Shown here piece after piece: positions 43,633 to 52,638 of a stretch of 64,000 nucleotides of DNA. The position numbers were made by a program, and so were the translations under genes. The notes under the pieces were generated by a model. It was not told the origin of the DNA. It saw only the letters and a program-made list of their open reading frames with translations, and ran no database searches. Positions within the stretch are counted from its first letter, which is position 1. Every line of letters begins with the position of its first letter. Source of the stretch: Limnohabitans curvus (GTDB taxonomy: Bacteria > Pseudomonadota > Gammaproteobacteria > Burkholderiales > Burkholderiaceae_C); NCBI RefSeq assembly GCF_003063475.1, contig NZ_NESP01000001.1, positions 1,674,001-1,738,000 on the forward strand, given 5' to 3'.

Positions 43633-44211
43633 ATGTTAGGTAAGCCACGCTTGTTGATTGTTGGCGCGGGAGGGCACGGCCGATCTGTCGCCGAAGCAGT
43701 CTTAATGGCGGACCAGTTCAGTTTGGTTGGATTTGCCGATGATGGGGCATTTGCCCGTGGTGATGCTGTGTGGGGTTTGCCTGTTTTGGGGCCTGCCACT
43801 GCATTTGCTAGCTACACGGATCAAGCTACGCATGCATTGGTGGCCATTGGCAACAACGTAATTCGACAAAAATTATTTGCACAGTTGCAGACGGCAGGGT
43901 TTGTGATCGCGAGTGTTATTCACCCCCGTGCTATGGTGTCGCCCCGTGCGCAATTGGGCGTTGGCGTGGCAGTGATGGCGGGTGCTATTGTGGGCACGGA
44001 GGCAATATTGGGCCAAGGGGCAATCGTCAATTGCGGTGCCGTGGTTGACCACCATACGCAAGTGCATGACTTTGGCCATTTGGGCGTCAATGCCTGCATG
44101 GCAGGGGGTAGTGTTTTGGGTGCTTTGGCTTGGATGCAAGCTGGCTCGGCCATTGGTTATGGTGTGCAGGTGGCTGCAGGCAGTGTGCTAAAGCCCGGTG
44201 AGTCACTGTGA
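43633..44211 (+). CDS. PglD-like sugar O/N-acetyltransferase
   Basis: The 192-residue protein has the PglD architecture: an N-terminal nucleotide-sugar domain (RLLIVGAGGHGRSVAEA) and a left-handed beta-helix with hexapeptide repeats. The repeats include GAIVNCGAVVDHHTQVHDFGHLGVNACMAGG, whose His residues correspond to the catalytic base region. The ATG at 43633 is used; upstream in-frame codons overlap the transferase gene. PglD normally acetylates the 4-amino sugar made by PglE, but no PglE-type aminotransferase is adjacent here. Confidence 0.87.
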   Translation: MLGKPRLLIVGAGGHGRSVAEAVLMADQFSLVGFADDGAFARGDAVWGLPVLGPATAFASYTDQATHALVAIGNNVIRQKLFAQLQTAGFVIASVIHPRAMVSPRAQLGVGVAVMAGAIVGTEAILGQGAIVNCGAVVDHHTQVHDFGHLGVNACMAGGSVLGALAWMQAGSAIGYGVQVAAGSVLKPGESL

Positions 44212-44239
44212 AGCATGCTGTTTGCATTGACGGTTTCAA

Positions 44240-46192
44240 ATGAAAACTGATTATTTGACTAACCTCCTGTTAATGCTGCCACGCCCTGTTAAGCGGGCGT
44301 TGGCCTTGGGCGCGGATGCATTTATTTGCGCCATCACAGTTTGGATGGCGTTTAACTTGCGTTTAGAGGCATGGACGTCTTGGTCACATGCGCACTTCAT
44401 TGCCTTTGTAGGGGCGGTTGCTTTTGCTTTGCCCGTGTTTATTGTGTTTGGTCTTTACCGCGCCATCTTCCGCTATGCGGGCTTGCCAGCTTTGACGACG
44501 GTGCTAAAAGCTGTGGCGCTTCATGCCGTGCTTTATTGCTTTGCATTTGCTGTGATCGGCGTGCCTGGGGTGCCGCGCACTGTGGGCGTTTTGCAGCCAT
44601 TGTTGTTGTTGCTTGGCATCACGCTGTCGCGTGCGTTTGTGCGTTATTGGTTGGGTGGCATTTATTTGGGCATCGTTCATCGCGAGCGTTTGCCGCGAGT
44701 GTTGATTTATGGCGCAGGCTCGGCAGGGCGGCAATTGGCGGCGGCCCTCAAAACCAGCCCCGAGCTGGTGGTGGTGGGCTTGCTAGATGACGATGACCGC
44801 TTGCATGGACAGGTGCTGAATGGTCTAAAAATCTACGACCCAGCAGCAATCGCGGCCTTGGTGGCCAAGCTGCGTGTCACGCAGGTGTTTTTGGCGCTAC
44901 CGTCCGCATCACGTGGGCGGCGTAACGAAATATTAGAACTTGTGCGCTCGGCCCATGTGCAGGTGCGGACCTTGCCTGGTGTGCTGGAGCTGGCCCAGGG
45001 TAAGGTGCAGGTGTCTGACCTGAAAGAGCTAGACATTGAAGACTTACTGGGCCGCAACCCCGTGCCTCCCAACCAGCTGATGCTGGCCAAGAACATCACG
45101 GGAAAGGTGGTGATGGTGACGGGGGCCGGTGGCTCGATTGGCTCAGAGTTATGTCGGCAAATTTTGAAGGCTAGGCCTGCAGTGCTACTGCTGGTTGAGC
45201 TGACTGAGTTTGCGCTTTATGCCGTAGAGCATGAGCTGCAAAGCTTGGTTTCAGACGCGTGCATGGGCGATGTTCGATTGTTGCCATTGCTGGCCAATGT
45301 GCGTGATGCATCGCGCATGGAGGAAATATTGCGAACATGGAAGCCGCATACGGTGTACCACGCAGCAGCCTACAAGCATGTGCCACTGGTCGAGCACAAC
45401 CCCGCAGAGGGCATAAAGAATAATGTGCTGGGTACCTTAAATACAGCGCAGTTGGCAGCCACGCACGGGGTGCGTGACTTTGTGCTGATCAGCACCGACA
45501 AAGCGGTGCGCCCCACCAATGTGATGGGCACCAGCAAGCGACTGGCCGAAATGGTGTTGCAGGCTCAGGCTTTGGCCATGTCCGAGGTCGGTGGCAAAAC
45601 GTGTTTTAGCATGGTGAGGTTTGGCAACGTGTTGGGCTCATCGGGCTCGGTGGTGCCACTGTTTCGCAAGCAAATCAAAGACGGTGGCCCAATTACTCTG
45701 ACGGACGAGCGTATTACCCGCTATTTCATGACCATCCCAGAGGCTGCGCAGCTAGTGATTCAGGCTGGTGCGATGGCCAGCGGTGGCGATGTGTTTGTGT
45801 TGGACATGGGCGAGCCCGTCAAAATTATTGACCTTGCAAAGCGCATGGTCGAGTTGTCGGGTTTGACGGTAAGAGATGATGCCAACCTAAATGGCGACAT
45901 AGAAATACAAGTGACAGGTTTGCGCCCCGGCGAAAAGCTGTATGAAGAGCTGTTGATTGGCGACAACCCGCTGCCCACTAGCCACGCCCGCATCATGAAA
46001 GCGCATGAAGACTTTTTACCTTGGGGCGAACTGCAAAGCAAGTTGGCAGCCTTGGGCCTAGCGCTAGACGCCAACGATGTACCGCTGATTCGCACCTTGC
46101 TTAAAGGCCTCGTGCCTGGCTACCAGCCCGAGGGCGATGTGGTGGACTGGGTACATTTGGCAAACAACCCAACCAACACCACATCACCATGA
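44240..46192 (+). CDS. UDP-GlcNAc 4,6-dehydratase, membrane-anchored (WbpM/PglF-like)
   Basis: The 650-residue protein has four N-terminal transmembrane helices (about 15-140), a first nucleotide-binding domain (VLIYGAGSAGRQLAAAL) and a catalytic SDR domain. The SDR domain has VMVTGAGGSIGSELCRQIL, AAYKHVPLVEHNPAEGIKNNVLGT and LISTDKAVRPTNVMGTSKRLAEM, the WbpM-type site in which Met replaces Tyr. It makes UDP-2-acetamido-2,6-dideoxy-4-keto-glucose for QuiNAc, FucNAc or bacillosamine. It stands next to the WbpV-like reductase and initiating transferase, a known module. Confidence 0.94.
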   Translation: MKTDYLTNLLLMLPRPVKRALALGADAFICAITVWMAFNLRLEAWTSWSHAHFIAFVGAVAFALPVFIVFGLYRAIFRYAGLPALTTVLKAVALHAVLYCFAFAVIGVPGVPRTVGVLQPLLLLLGITLSRAFVRYWLGGIYLGIVHRERLPRVLIYGAGSAGRQLAAALKTSPELVVVGLLDDDDRLHGQVLNGLKIYDPAAIAALVAKLRVTQVFLALPSASRGRRNEILELVRSAHVQVRTLPGVLELAQGKVQVSDLKELDIEDLLGRNPVPPNQLMLAKNITGKVVMVTGAGGSIGSELCRQILKARPAVLLLVELTEFALYAVEHELQSLVSDACMGDVRLLPLLANVRDASRMEEILRTWKPHTVYHAAAYKHVPLVEHNPAEGIKNNVLGTLNTAQLAATHGVRDFVLISTDKAVRPTNVMGTSKRLAEMVLQAQALAMSEVGGKTCFSMVRFGNVLGSSGSVVPLFRKQIKDGGPITLTDERITRYFMTIPEAAQLVIQAGAMASGGDVFVLDMGEPVKIIDLAKRMVELSGLTVRDDANLNGDIEIQVTGLRPGEKLYEELLIGDNPLPTSHARIMKAHEDFLPWGELQSKLAALGLALDANDVPLIRTLLKGLVPGYQPEGDVVDWVHLANNPTNTTSP

Positions 46193-47493
46193 CGCACACA
46201 GTAGCAGCCACAGCAATGCCTCAAACACCGCGCCATGCGCAAATAGCGATGGGTATGGTTTGTTTATTGGGTATGGCCGTATTCACCTCGGTGGCTTTTA
46301 CCAATATTGCGGTGTTGGGGCTGGTGTTGTTGGCCCCTTTTGCTTGGCGTGATTTTTTGAAAACAAAGCAAGTGATAGAGCCCGATGCCAAGCTGTTTTT
46401 GGGCTTGGTGTTGGTCCTGTGCGTGTGGGATGTGTGCACCAATGTGTTGGCGGGTTTTGGTTTGGGTGCTGCGCTGAAAGAGTTGCTGCATGACTTGCGC
46501 ACACTTGGGTTTGTATTGGTGCTGTGGGCGGTGTTTGTTAACCCACGCGTGGCGCGTGTGGCGTTTTGGGCATTTGCTGGCAGTGTGTTGGTGTTGGGTA
46601 GCTTGAACTTGCTGCTCACGCTAACGGGCTATGTGGCGCAAGGTGAATATTTCACAACAGGGCACATGCGTATGTCGCACATGTCGCATATGTATGGGCA
46701 GGCGCTGGTGGGCTTGGTGTTTGTGCTGGCTCAAATGTGGCTGGTGCGCCCGCAGTTGGCGTGGCGTGTGGCTGTGCCCTTGGTTTTGCTGGTGGCTTCT
46801 TTGTTCTTGGCCAGCGAGCGCCGCACAGGTTGGCTGCTTTTGGCTGCAGGCTTTGGGGTTTGGGGGCTGTTAAATGCCAAGCGTTTGTTTGTGGGTAAAT
46901 ACAAATGGTTGCTGTTGCTGGCCGTGGCGGGTGTCATTGGTGTAGTGGCCACGTCGGATGTGGTGCACCGACGCATGGCCTTGGCTGTCGTTGAGTTTGG
47001 CCAATATCTAGCCATGACCCCGCAAGAGCGATCGGCTGCAGTGTTTGGTGCTGTTTCGTTGCGCATGCAGTATGCCGCCACTGCGTGGGAAGCAATTAAG
47101 GCCAGCAATTGGTGGATTGGTGTGGGCAGTATTGCTTTTCCGCAGGCTTATCAGGCGGCCGCCACAGCGCTAGAGGTAACGCCGCAGTCTTGGGCTACTT
47201 ATAACTGGGGTAATCCACATAACGAGTACCTGTATATGCTGGCCACCAAAGGCGTGGTGGGCTTGGCTTTGTATTTGGCCATCTTCGCCCAAGCCTGCCG
47301 TGTGGCATGGGGCAAAACAGACGAGGTGCAACGCATTGGGCTGGTGATGTTTGTGTTTTTGTTCATGCTCAGCATCACCACCAACTCCATGATGATTGAT
47401 ATGGAGGAGGGGCATTTCACCCTGTTGATTTTGTTGGTCTTTTTGGCTCCTAAGTCGCTTGGATTGGCCAAGCCACCAACACAAACTCTTTAA
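46189..47493 (+). CDS. O-antigen ligase family protein (WaaL/Wzy_C superfamily)
   Basis: The 434-residue polytopic protein has about 11 hydrophobic segments and a large periplasmic loop containing WWIGVGSIAFPQAY and the NPHNEYLYMLATKGVVGL motif, the conserved His-containing element of the Wzy_C/ligase family. It may ligate the finished polymer to lipid A-core or act as a second polymerase. It overlaps the dehydratase by ATGA. Its DNA is GC-rich, unlike the candidate wzy. Confidence 0.87.
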   Translation: MTHTVAATAMPQTPRHAQIAMGMVCLLGMAVFTSVAFTNIAVLGLVLLAPFAWRDFLKTKQVIEPDAKLFLGLVLVLCVWDVCTNVLAGFGLGAALKELLHDLRTLGFVLVLWAVFVNPRVARVAFWAFAGSVLVLGSLNLLLTLTGYVAQGEYFTTGHMRMSHMSHMYGQALVGLVFVLAQMWLVRPQLAWRVAVPLVLLVASLFLASERRTGWLLLAAGFGVWGLLNAKRLFVGKYKWLLLLAVAGVIGVVATSDVVHRRMALAVVEFGQYLAMTPQERSAAVFGAVSLRMQYAATAWEAIKASNWWIGVGSIAFPQAYQAAATALEVTPQSWATYNWGNPHNEYLYMLATKGVVGLALYLAIFAQACRVAWGKTDEVQRIGLVMFVFLFMLSITTNSMMIDMEEGHFTLLILLVFLAPKSLGLAKPPTQTL

Positions 47494-47508
47494 ATTAGGA
47501 AATAGCAA

Positions 47509-48567
47509 ATGACCATTCTTGTCACAGGCTGCGCCGGTTTTATTGGCAGTAATTTTGTTCACACATGGTTGTCGTCGTCAATTGAGCCCGTGGTGAACCT
47601 AGACAAGCTCACCTACGCAGGCAACTTAGACAACTTAAAAGGCCTAGAAGGCGATAAGCGTCATGTGTTTGTGCAGGGCGATATTGGCGACCGTGCCTTG
47701 GTGTCCAAGCTGTTGGCTGAGCACAAGCCACGGGCGGTATTGAACTTTGCCGCAGAAAGCCATGTGGACCGATCTATCCATGGCCCTGGTGACTTTATTG
47801 AAACCAATGTGGTGGGCACGTTCAATTTGCTAGAAAGCGTGCGCGCTTATTGGCAAGAATTACCCGAAGCTGAAAAGGCAGCTTTCCGCTTTTTGCATGT
47901 GTCGACCGACGAGGTGTATGGCACTTTGCTGCCTACCGACCCGCCGTTTGCCGAGACCAAAACCTACGAGCCCAACAGCCCGTACTCAGCCAGCAAGGCT
48001 GCCAGCGACCACCTGGTGCGCGCATGGCACCACACCTATGGCTTGCCAGTGCTGACCACCAATTGCAGCAACAACTATGGGCCGTATCACTTTCCAGAAA
48101 AGCTCATTCCATTAGTGTTGCTCAACGCCTTGGCTGGCAAGTCCCTGCCCATCTATGGCGATGGCCAGCAAGTGCGCGATTGGTTGTATGTGCAAGACCA
48201 CTGCCGCGCCATTGCCCGCGTGTTAGAAGCAGGCAAAGTAGGCGAGACCTACAACATTGGCGGCTGGAACGAAAAGCCCAACCTTGAAGTGGTCAACACC
48301 TTGTGCGCCGTGCTGGACGAGCTAAAGCCCCGTGCAGATGGCAAGCACTATGCCGAGCAAATTACCTACGTCAAAGACCGCCCCGGCCACGACCGGCGCT
48401 ACGCCATTGACGCCCGCAAGATTGAACGCGAGCTGGGCTGGAAGCCCCAAGAAACGTTTGAGACGGGCATTCGCAAAACGGTGCAGTGGTATTTGGCCAA
48501 CCAAGCATGGGTAGAGGGGGTAACGAGCGGGGCGTATCGCCAGTGGGTGGGTAAGCAATACGGTTAA
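47509..48567 (+). CDS. rmlB: dTDP-glucose 4,6-dehydratase
   Basis: The 352-residue SDR makes dTDP-4-keto-6-deoxyglucose, the branch point for both dTDP-L-rhamnose and the dTDP-3-amino sugar. Motifs are [68 protein letters not shown] and [26 protein letters not shown] lies at the right distance before the ATG. It is separated from rmlD by an inserted hipBA pair. Confidence 0.96.
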   Translation: MTILVTGCAGFIGSNFVHTWLSSSIEPVVNLDKLTYAGNLDNLKGLEGDKRHVFVQGDIGDRALVSKLLAEHKPRAVLNFAAESHVDRSIHGPGDFIETNVVGTFNLLESVRAYWQELPEAEKAAFRFLHVSTDEVYGTLLPTDPPFAETKTYEPNSPYSASKAASDHLVRAWHHTYGLPVLTTNCSNNYGPYHFPEKLIPLVLLNALAGKSLPIYGDGQQVRDWLYVQDHCRAIARVLEAGKVGETYNIGGWNEKPNLEVVNTLCAVLDELKPRADGKHYAEQITYVKDRPGHDRRYAIDARKIERELGWKPQETFETGIRKTVQWYLANQAWVEGVTSGAYRQWVGKQYG

Positions 48568-48570
48568 TGA

Positions 48571-48621
48571 ATGATCGTTAAATCAATCTTTATGTAATTT
48601 AAGGTATGATTTAACGATCAT
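48571..48621. promoter_or_regulatory. Perfect 15-bp inverted repeat, probable HipB operator
   Basis: ATGATCGTTAAATCA (48571-48585) and its exact reverse complement TGATTTAACGATCAT (48607-48621) are separated by 21 bases, so their centres are 36 bp apart. The right arm covers a TATGAT -10-like box (48605-48610) and the first two bases of the hipB start codon. Two operator arms bridging a promoter is the arrangement expected for HipB autorepression. The left arm starts 3 bases after the rmlB stop. Confidence 0.8.
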
Positions 48622-48961
48622 GAAAATCACTCAGGCCGAAGTTTTATCGCCAGCTCAGTCACTGCAAGCGCAGCAAATAGGCGGCGCTTTGGTGCGTTTG
48701 CGTGCAGCGCGGGGTGTGAAGCAGGCAGATGCAGCACTCCGTGCAGGTATTTCGCGTAATACGGCGTATAGGCTTGAGCACGGCGACCCTGGGCTAGCCA
48801 TGGGGCAGGTGTTGCGCTATTTGGATGCGATCGCACCAGGGGTTACGTTGCTGCAGTTGTTACTTGAGTCTGATCCTTCTTTGGCAGTTCTTGCGCAAAA
48901 AGAGCAAACGCAGCGGGTGCGTGGCATGAGTGCCGCAGATATTGACGCGCTTAATTTCTAA
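48620..48961 (+). CDS. hipB: HipB-like antitoxin, XRE-family DNA-binding protein
   Basis: The 113-residue protein has an XRE helix-turn-helix (about residues 20-75: GGALVRLRAARGVKQADAALRAGISRNTAYRLEHGDPGLAMGQVLRYL), after an N-terminal extension. No Shine-Dalgarno site precedes the ATG, and a -10-like box ends only 9 bases before it, so the transcript could be nearly leaderless. It should neutralise HipA and repress its own promoter through the flanking inverted repeat. It lies inside the rml operon, 52 bases after rmlB. Confidence 0.87.
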   Translation: MKITQAEVLSPAQSLQAQQIGGALVRLRAARGVKQADAALRAGISRNTAYRLEHGDPGLAMGQVLRYLDAIAPGVTLLQLLLESDPSLAVLAQKEQTQRVRGMSAADIDALNF

Positions 48962-48965
48962 GAGC

Positions 48966-50258
48966 ATGGCAGCCAAAGATGCACAGCTCATGGCCTTCGC
49001 CCACTTGGGCGGGGAATGGGCGCCTTGTGGGCAGCTGACGCTGACAGAAGAGGGGCCTCGGTTGTTGGCTTCTAGCTTTGCCTACGGATTGAATTACCTG
49101 AAGCGCCCGCAAGCGCTAGAGGTTGATCCTGTGGCTTTGGGGGTTGCAGACAAAGCAGCCGTCACGGCCAAGCGCTTGTTGCCTGTGGCTGGGCTTTCGT
49201 TTTTTGGCGGTGTTCGTGATGCTGCACCTGACGCTTGGGGGCGCCGCGTGATAGAGGCCAAACTCAAGGTCCCCGCCAATAGCTTGCCCGAGTCGCAGTA
49301 TTTGTTGCATGCGGGTAGTGATCGTGTGGGGGCATTGGATATACGCAGCCACATCCATGATGCGCCTGTGACGGGGGCCAGTGCCTGGCACACCTTGGAA
49401 CACTTGATCGAGGCGGCGGGGCGAATTGATGAAGGCTTACCGGTTCCAACCCATCTAGAAGCGATTTTTCAAGGGGGATCTGCCTTAGGCGGTGCCCGCC
49501 CTAAAGCTTCAATTCGGGACGAGCAAGGTGTTTTGTGGTTGGCAAAATTTGCTAGCAGCAGCGACACCATGGACGTGCCGTCCATCGAAGCTGCGACGTT
49601 GTTGTTGGCCAAAGAAGCTGGGCAACGTGTGCCACCGGTGCGCCTGCAAGTGCTTGGAGATCGGCGCACCATGTTGATTGAACGGTTTGACAGATATTGG
49701 TCAGAAGCCCAGGTGGAGTGCCGCATGGGTTTTGTCAGTGGCCTCACTTTGCTGGGCTGCGATGAGGCCGAGTCGCCTAATAAGTCGTATGCCGACTTGG
49801 CGGACGCCATAAGGCGCTACTGCCACCCCAGCGTGATTCGCCGTGACAACGAAGAGTTGTTCAGGCGCATGGTGTTCAACATCTTGGTGACCAACGATGA
49901 CGACCATTTGCGCAACCATGGTTTTGTGTGGGATCCGCGCTTAGGTGGTTGGGCGCTGAGCCCTTTGTACGATGTGATGCCAAGGGCTGCAGTGGCTACC
50001 GAGCGTTATTTACATTTGGGTGTTGGGCCACAAGGGCGTCTGGCGGATTTAGACAACGCGCTTGCAGCACATGCCAAGTTCACGTTGTCGCAGTCGAAAG
50101 CTTGCGACATCATGTCGCAAGTGTGGGGTGTGGTGCGTGAATGGCGAGTGTATTTTGAGCGGTACGGCGTGCCCGAACAACAGATGGACAAAGTTGCAAC
50201 AGCTTTCAGGCACATCGACCATGTGTCGTCAGCCAAGCTTCGCAAGTTACTTTTATGA
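48966..50258 (+). CDS. hipA: HipA-like serine/threonine kinase toxin
   Basis: The 430-residue protein has the HipA N-terminal subdomain and a kinase domain with the flexible loop GGSALGGARPKAS (Ser172, Lys180). The catalytic Asp lies in NILVTNDDDHLRNHGF (about D312), and the metal-binding Asp in LSPLYDVMP (about D336), so it looks intact. HipA of E. coli phosphorylates glutamyl-tRNA synthetase and causes persistence; the target here is unknown. The ATG at 48966, 4 bases after hipB, is preferred over an in-frame start inside hipB. Its TGA overlaps the rmlD ATG. Confidence 0.9.
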   Translation: MAAKDAQLMAFAHLGGEWAPCGQLTLTEEGPRLLASSFAYGLNYLKRPQALEVDPVALGVADKAAVTAKRLLPVAGLSFFGGVRDAAPDAWGRRVIEAKLKVPANSLPESQYLLHAGSDRVGALDIRSHIHDAPVTGASAWHTLEHLIEAAGRIDEGLPVPTHLEAIFQGGSALGGARPKASIRDEQGVLWLAKFASSSDTMDVPSIEAATLLLAKEAGQRVPPVRLQVLGDRRTMLIERFDRYWSEAQVECRMGFVSGLTLLGCDEAESPNKSYADLADAIRRYCHPSVIRRDNEELFRRMVFNILVTNDDDHLRNHGFVWDPRLGGWALSPLYDVMPRAAVATERYLHLGVGPQGRLADLDNALAAHAKFTLSQSKACDIMSQVWGVVREWRVYFERYGVPEQQMDKVATAFRHIDHVSSAKLRKLLL

Positions 50259-51151
50259 AAATACTTCTTCTAGGCAAAAACGGCCAAGTGGGTTGGGAGC
50301 TGCAACGCAGCTTGGCCCCCTTGGGCGAGGTGTTGGCGCTAGACCGCCATAGCACCCACTATTGCGGTGATTTATCTAAACCCGAAGAACTGGCGCAAAC
50401 GGTGCTGGCCTACAAGCCAGACTTCATCGTCAATGCCGCCGCGCATACGGCGGTAGACAAAGCCGAGTCAGAGCCCGAGCTGGCAAAGCTTTTAAATACG
50501 GATGCCCCTGCAGCCTTGGCCAAAGCTGCCGCGCAAGTGGGTGCATGGCTGGTGCATTACTCCACCGACTATGTGTTTGATGGCAGTGGCACACATGCTA
50601 GGCAAGAGGGCGAGGGCACAGGCCCGCTAAGCGTGTATGGCCAAACCAAACTAGATGGTGAAAAAGCCATTGCGGCCAGTGGCTGCAAGTATTTGATTTT
50701 CCGCACCAGTTGGGTGTATGCCGCACGCGGCGGCAACTTTGCTAAAACCATGCTGCGCTTGGCGCAAGAGCGCGACAAGCTGACGGTCATCAACGACCAG
50801 CATGGCGCACCCACAGGCGCAGACCTGATTGCAGACGTGACGGCACACGCCATGCGCAGGGTGTTGAATACACAAAACACCGCATTGGGCGGTGTGTACC
50901 ATTTGGTCGCATCTGGCGAAACAACTTGGCACGGCTATGCCAGCCACGTCATCAGGCAAGCCAAGTGCATCAAGCCCGATTTGCCAATCAAGGTGGCTGA
51001 AGTGGCCGCCGTGCCCACATCGGCATTTCCCACGCCAGCCACGCGCCCGCTTAATTCACGCTTATGTACCGCTAAGCTACAGCAGGCCTTTGGCCTGGTG
51101 CTGCCACCATGGCAGCAGGGCGTGGACCGTATGTTGACTGAAATACTTTAA
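50255..51151 (+). CDS. rmlD: dTDP-4-dehydrorhamnose reductase
   Basis: The 298-residue reductase completes dTDP-L-rhamnose. It has KILLLGKNGQVGWELQRSL, NAAAHTAVDKAESEPELA, HYSTDYVFDGSG and LSVYGQTKLDGEKA, the RmlD triad region. Its ATG overlaps the hipA stop (ATGA), so its translation is probably coupled to the toxin gene. In most genomes rmlD directly follows rmlB. Confidence 0.95.
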   Translation: MKILLLGKNGQVGWELQRSLAPLGEVLALDRHSTHYCGDLSKPEELAQTVLAYKPDFIVNAAAHTAVDKAESEPELAKLLNTDAPAALAKAAAQVGAWLVHYSTDYVFDGSGTHARQEGEGTGPLSVYGQTKLDGEKAIAASGCKYLIFRTSWVYAARGGNFAKTMLRLAQERDKLTVINDQHGAPTGADLIADVTAHAMRRVLNTQNTALGGVYHLVASGETTWHGYASHVIRQAKCIKPDLPIKVAEVAAVPTSAFPTPATRPLNSRLCTAKLQQAFGLVLPPWQQGVDRMLTEIL

Positions 51152-51166
51152 ACAAGAAGCACAGAT

Positions 51167-52042
51167 ATGACTAAACAACGCAAAGGCATCATCCTCGCCG
51201 GAGGCTCAGGCACGCGCTTGTACCCTGTCACACAAGCGGTCAGCAAACAGCTGATGCCCGTGTACGACAAGCCCATGATTTACTACCCGCTCACTACGTT
51301 GATGCTGAGCGGAATTCGTGAGGTGTTGGTCATCTCCACCCCGCAGGACACGCCGCGTTTTGCCGAGCTGCTGGGTGATGGCAGCCAGTGGGGCATGCAC
51401 ATTGAATATGCGGTGCAGCCTAGCCCCGATGGTTTGGCGCAGGCTTTCATCATTGGCAAAGACTTTGTGGCAGACCACCCTAGTGCTTTGGTGTTGGGCG
51501 ACAACATCTTCTATGGCCATGACTTGGTCAAGCAGTTGCACAATGCCGATGCCCGCACCAGCGGAGCCAGTGTGTTTGCCTACCATGTGCACGACCCCGA
51601 GCGTTATGGCGTGGTGGAGTTTGATGCCCAGTTTCGTGCGCTGAGCATTGAAGAAAAGCCAGCCAAGCCTAAAAGTAACTACGCTGTCACGGGCCTGTAT
51701 TTCTACGACGAACAGGTGTGCGACATTGCTGCAGCCGTCAAACCGTCGCACCGCGGCGAGCTAGAAATTACCGATGTGAACAAGCGCTATTTAGAGCTGG
51801 GCCAGTTGAATGTAGAAATCATGGGCCGTGGTTATGCGTGGCTAGACACGGGCACACATGACAGCTTGTTAGAAGCAGCTAGCTTCATTGGTACGCTGCA
51901 AAAACGCCAAGGTTTGATGGTGGCGTGCCCTGAGGAAATCGCCTATGGCTTGAAGTGGATTGACGCAACTGCCTTGCAAAAGCTGGCTGCACCTTTGGCC
52001 AAAAACGGTTACGGTCAATACCTGCTAAACCTGTTGAAGTAA
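51167..52042 (+). CDS. rmlA: Glucose-1-phosphate thymidylyltransferase
   Basis: The 291-residue enzyme makes dTDP-glucose from dTTP and glucose 1-phosphate. Motifs include [71 protein letters not shown] and [16 protein letters not shown]. Spacing of 15 bases from rmlD and 5 bases to rmlC marks one operon. It supplies both rhamnose and the 3-amino sugar pathway. Confidence 0.96.
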   Translation: MTKQRKGIILAGGSGTRLYPVTQAVSKQLMPVYDKPMIYYPLTTLMLSGIREVLVISTPQDTPRFAELLGDGSQWGMHIEYAVQPSPDGLAQAFIIGKDFVADHPSALVLGDNIFYGHDLVKQLHNADARTSGASVFAYHVHDPERYGVVEFDAQFRALSIEEKPAKPKSNYAVTGLYFYDEQVCDIAAAVKPSHRGELEITDVNKRYLELGQLNVEIMGRGYAWLDTGTHDSLLEAASFIGTLQKRQGLMVACPEEIAYGLKWIDATALQKLAAPLAKNGYGQYLLNLLK

Positions 52043-52047
52043 CCGTC

Positions 52048-52638
52048 ATGCCTTACCAAGTAACGACCACGCCCATTGACGGCGTGCTGGAGCTAGAGCC
52101 CAAAGTGTTTGGGGATGCACGTGGCTTCTTTTTTGAAAGCTTCAATGCGCGCGACTTTGAGCAAGCCACGGGGTTGAAAGAAACCTTCGTGCAGGACAAC
52201 CATAGCAAATCGGCTAAAGGTGTGTTGCGCGGCTTGCACTATCAAAGTCAACACGCACAGGGCAAGCTGGTGCGCGTGACGCAAGGTGCGGTGTTTGATG
52301 TGGTGGTCGATATTCGCAAAGGCTCGCCCACTTTTGGCCAATGGTTTGGGCAAGAAATCTCTGCTGAGAATAAAAAACAAATGTGGATACCTGCAGGGTT
52401 GGCGCACGGGTTTTTGGTGACCAGTGAAAGTGCCGAGTTTTTGTACAAAACCACCGATTACTACCACCCCGAGTTTGAGCGCAGTTTGTTGTGGAATGAC
52501 CCCGCCATTGGCATCGAGTGGCCGCTGCACATGTTGGATGCGCCGCCTTTGTTGGCGGCTAAGGATGTGGCTGCGTTGACTTTCGCTAGCGCAACCGCGC
52601 CATCCACACCGTCAACCCCAGCAGCCCCAAACTGCTGA
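52048..52638 (+). CDS. rmlC: dTDP-4-dehydrorhamnose 3,5-epimerase
   Basis: The 196-residue cupin has GVLELEPKVFGDARGFFFESFNARDFEQATG, the catalytic His in VLRGLHYQ and MWIPAGLAHGFLVTSESAEFLYKTTDYY. The family usually ends near residue 183; the last 12-15 residues (APSTPSTPAAPNC) are encoded in DNA that also encodes the C-terminus of the convergent flippase-like gene. The tail therefore looks like read-on into a neighbouring gene rather than a conserved part of the enzyme. Confidence 0.95.
   Translation: MPYQVTTTPIDGVLELEPKVFGDARGFFFESFNARDFEQATGLKETFVQDNHSKSAKGVLRGLHYQSQHAQGKLVRVTQGAVFDVVVDIRKGSPTFGQWFGQEISAENKKQMWIPAGLAHGFLVTSESAEFLYKTTDYYHPEFERSLLWNDPAIGIEWPLHMLDAPPLLAAKDVAALTFASATAPSTPSTPAAPNC

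Noticed and set aside
50449..50456. A second GGCGGTAG (ops-like core) in the operon
   Set aside because: It lies inside the rmlD reading frame, encodes conserved residues and lacks the T expected at the eleventh position of the ops consensus.
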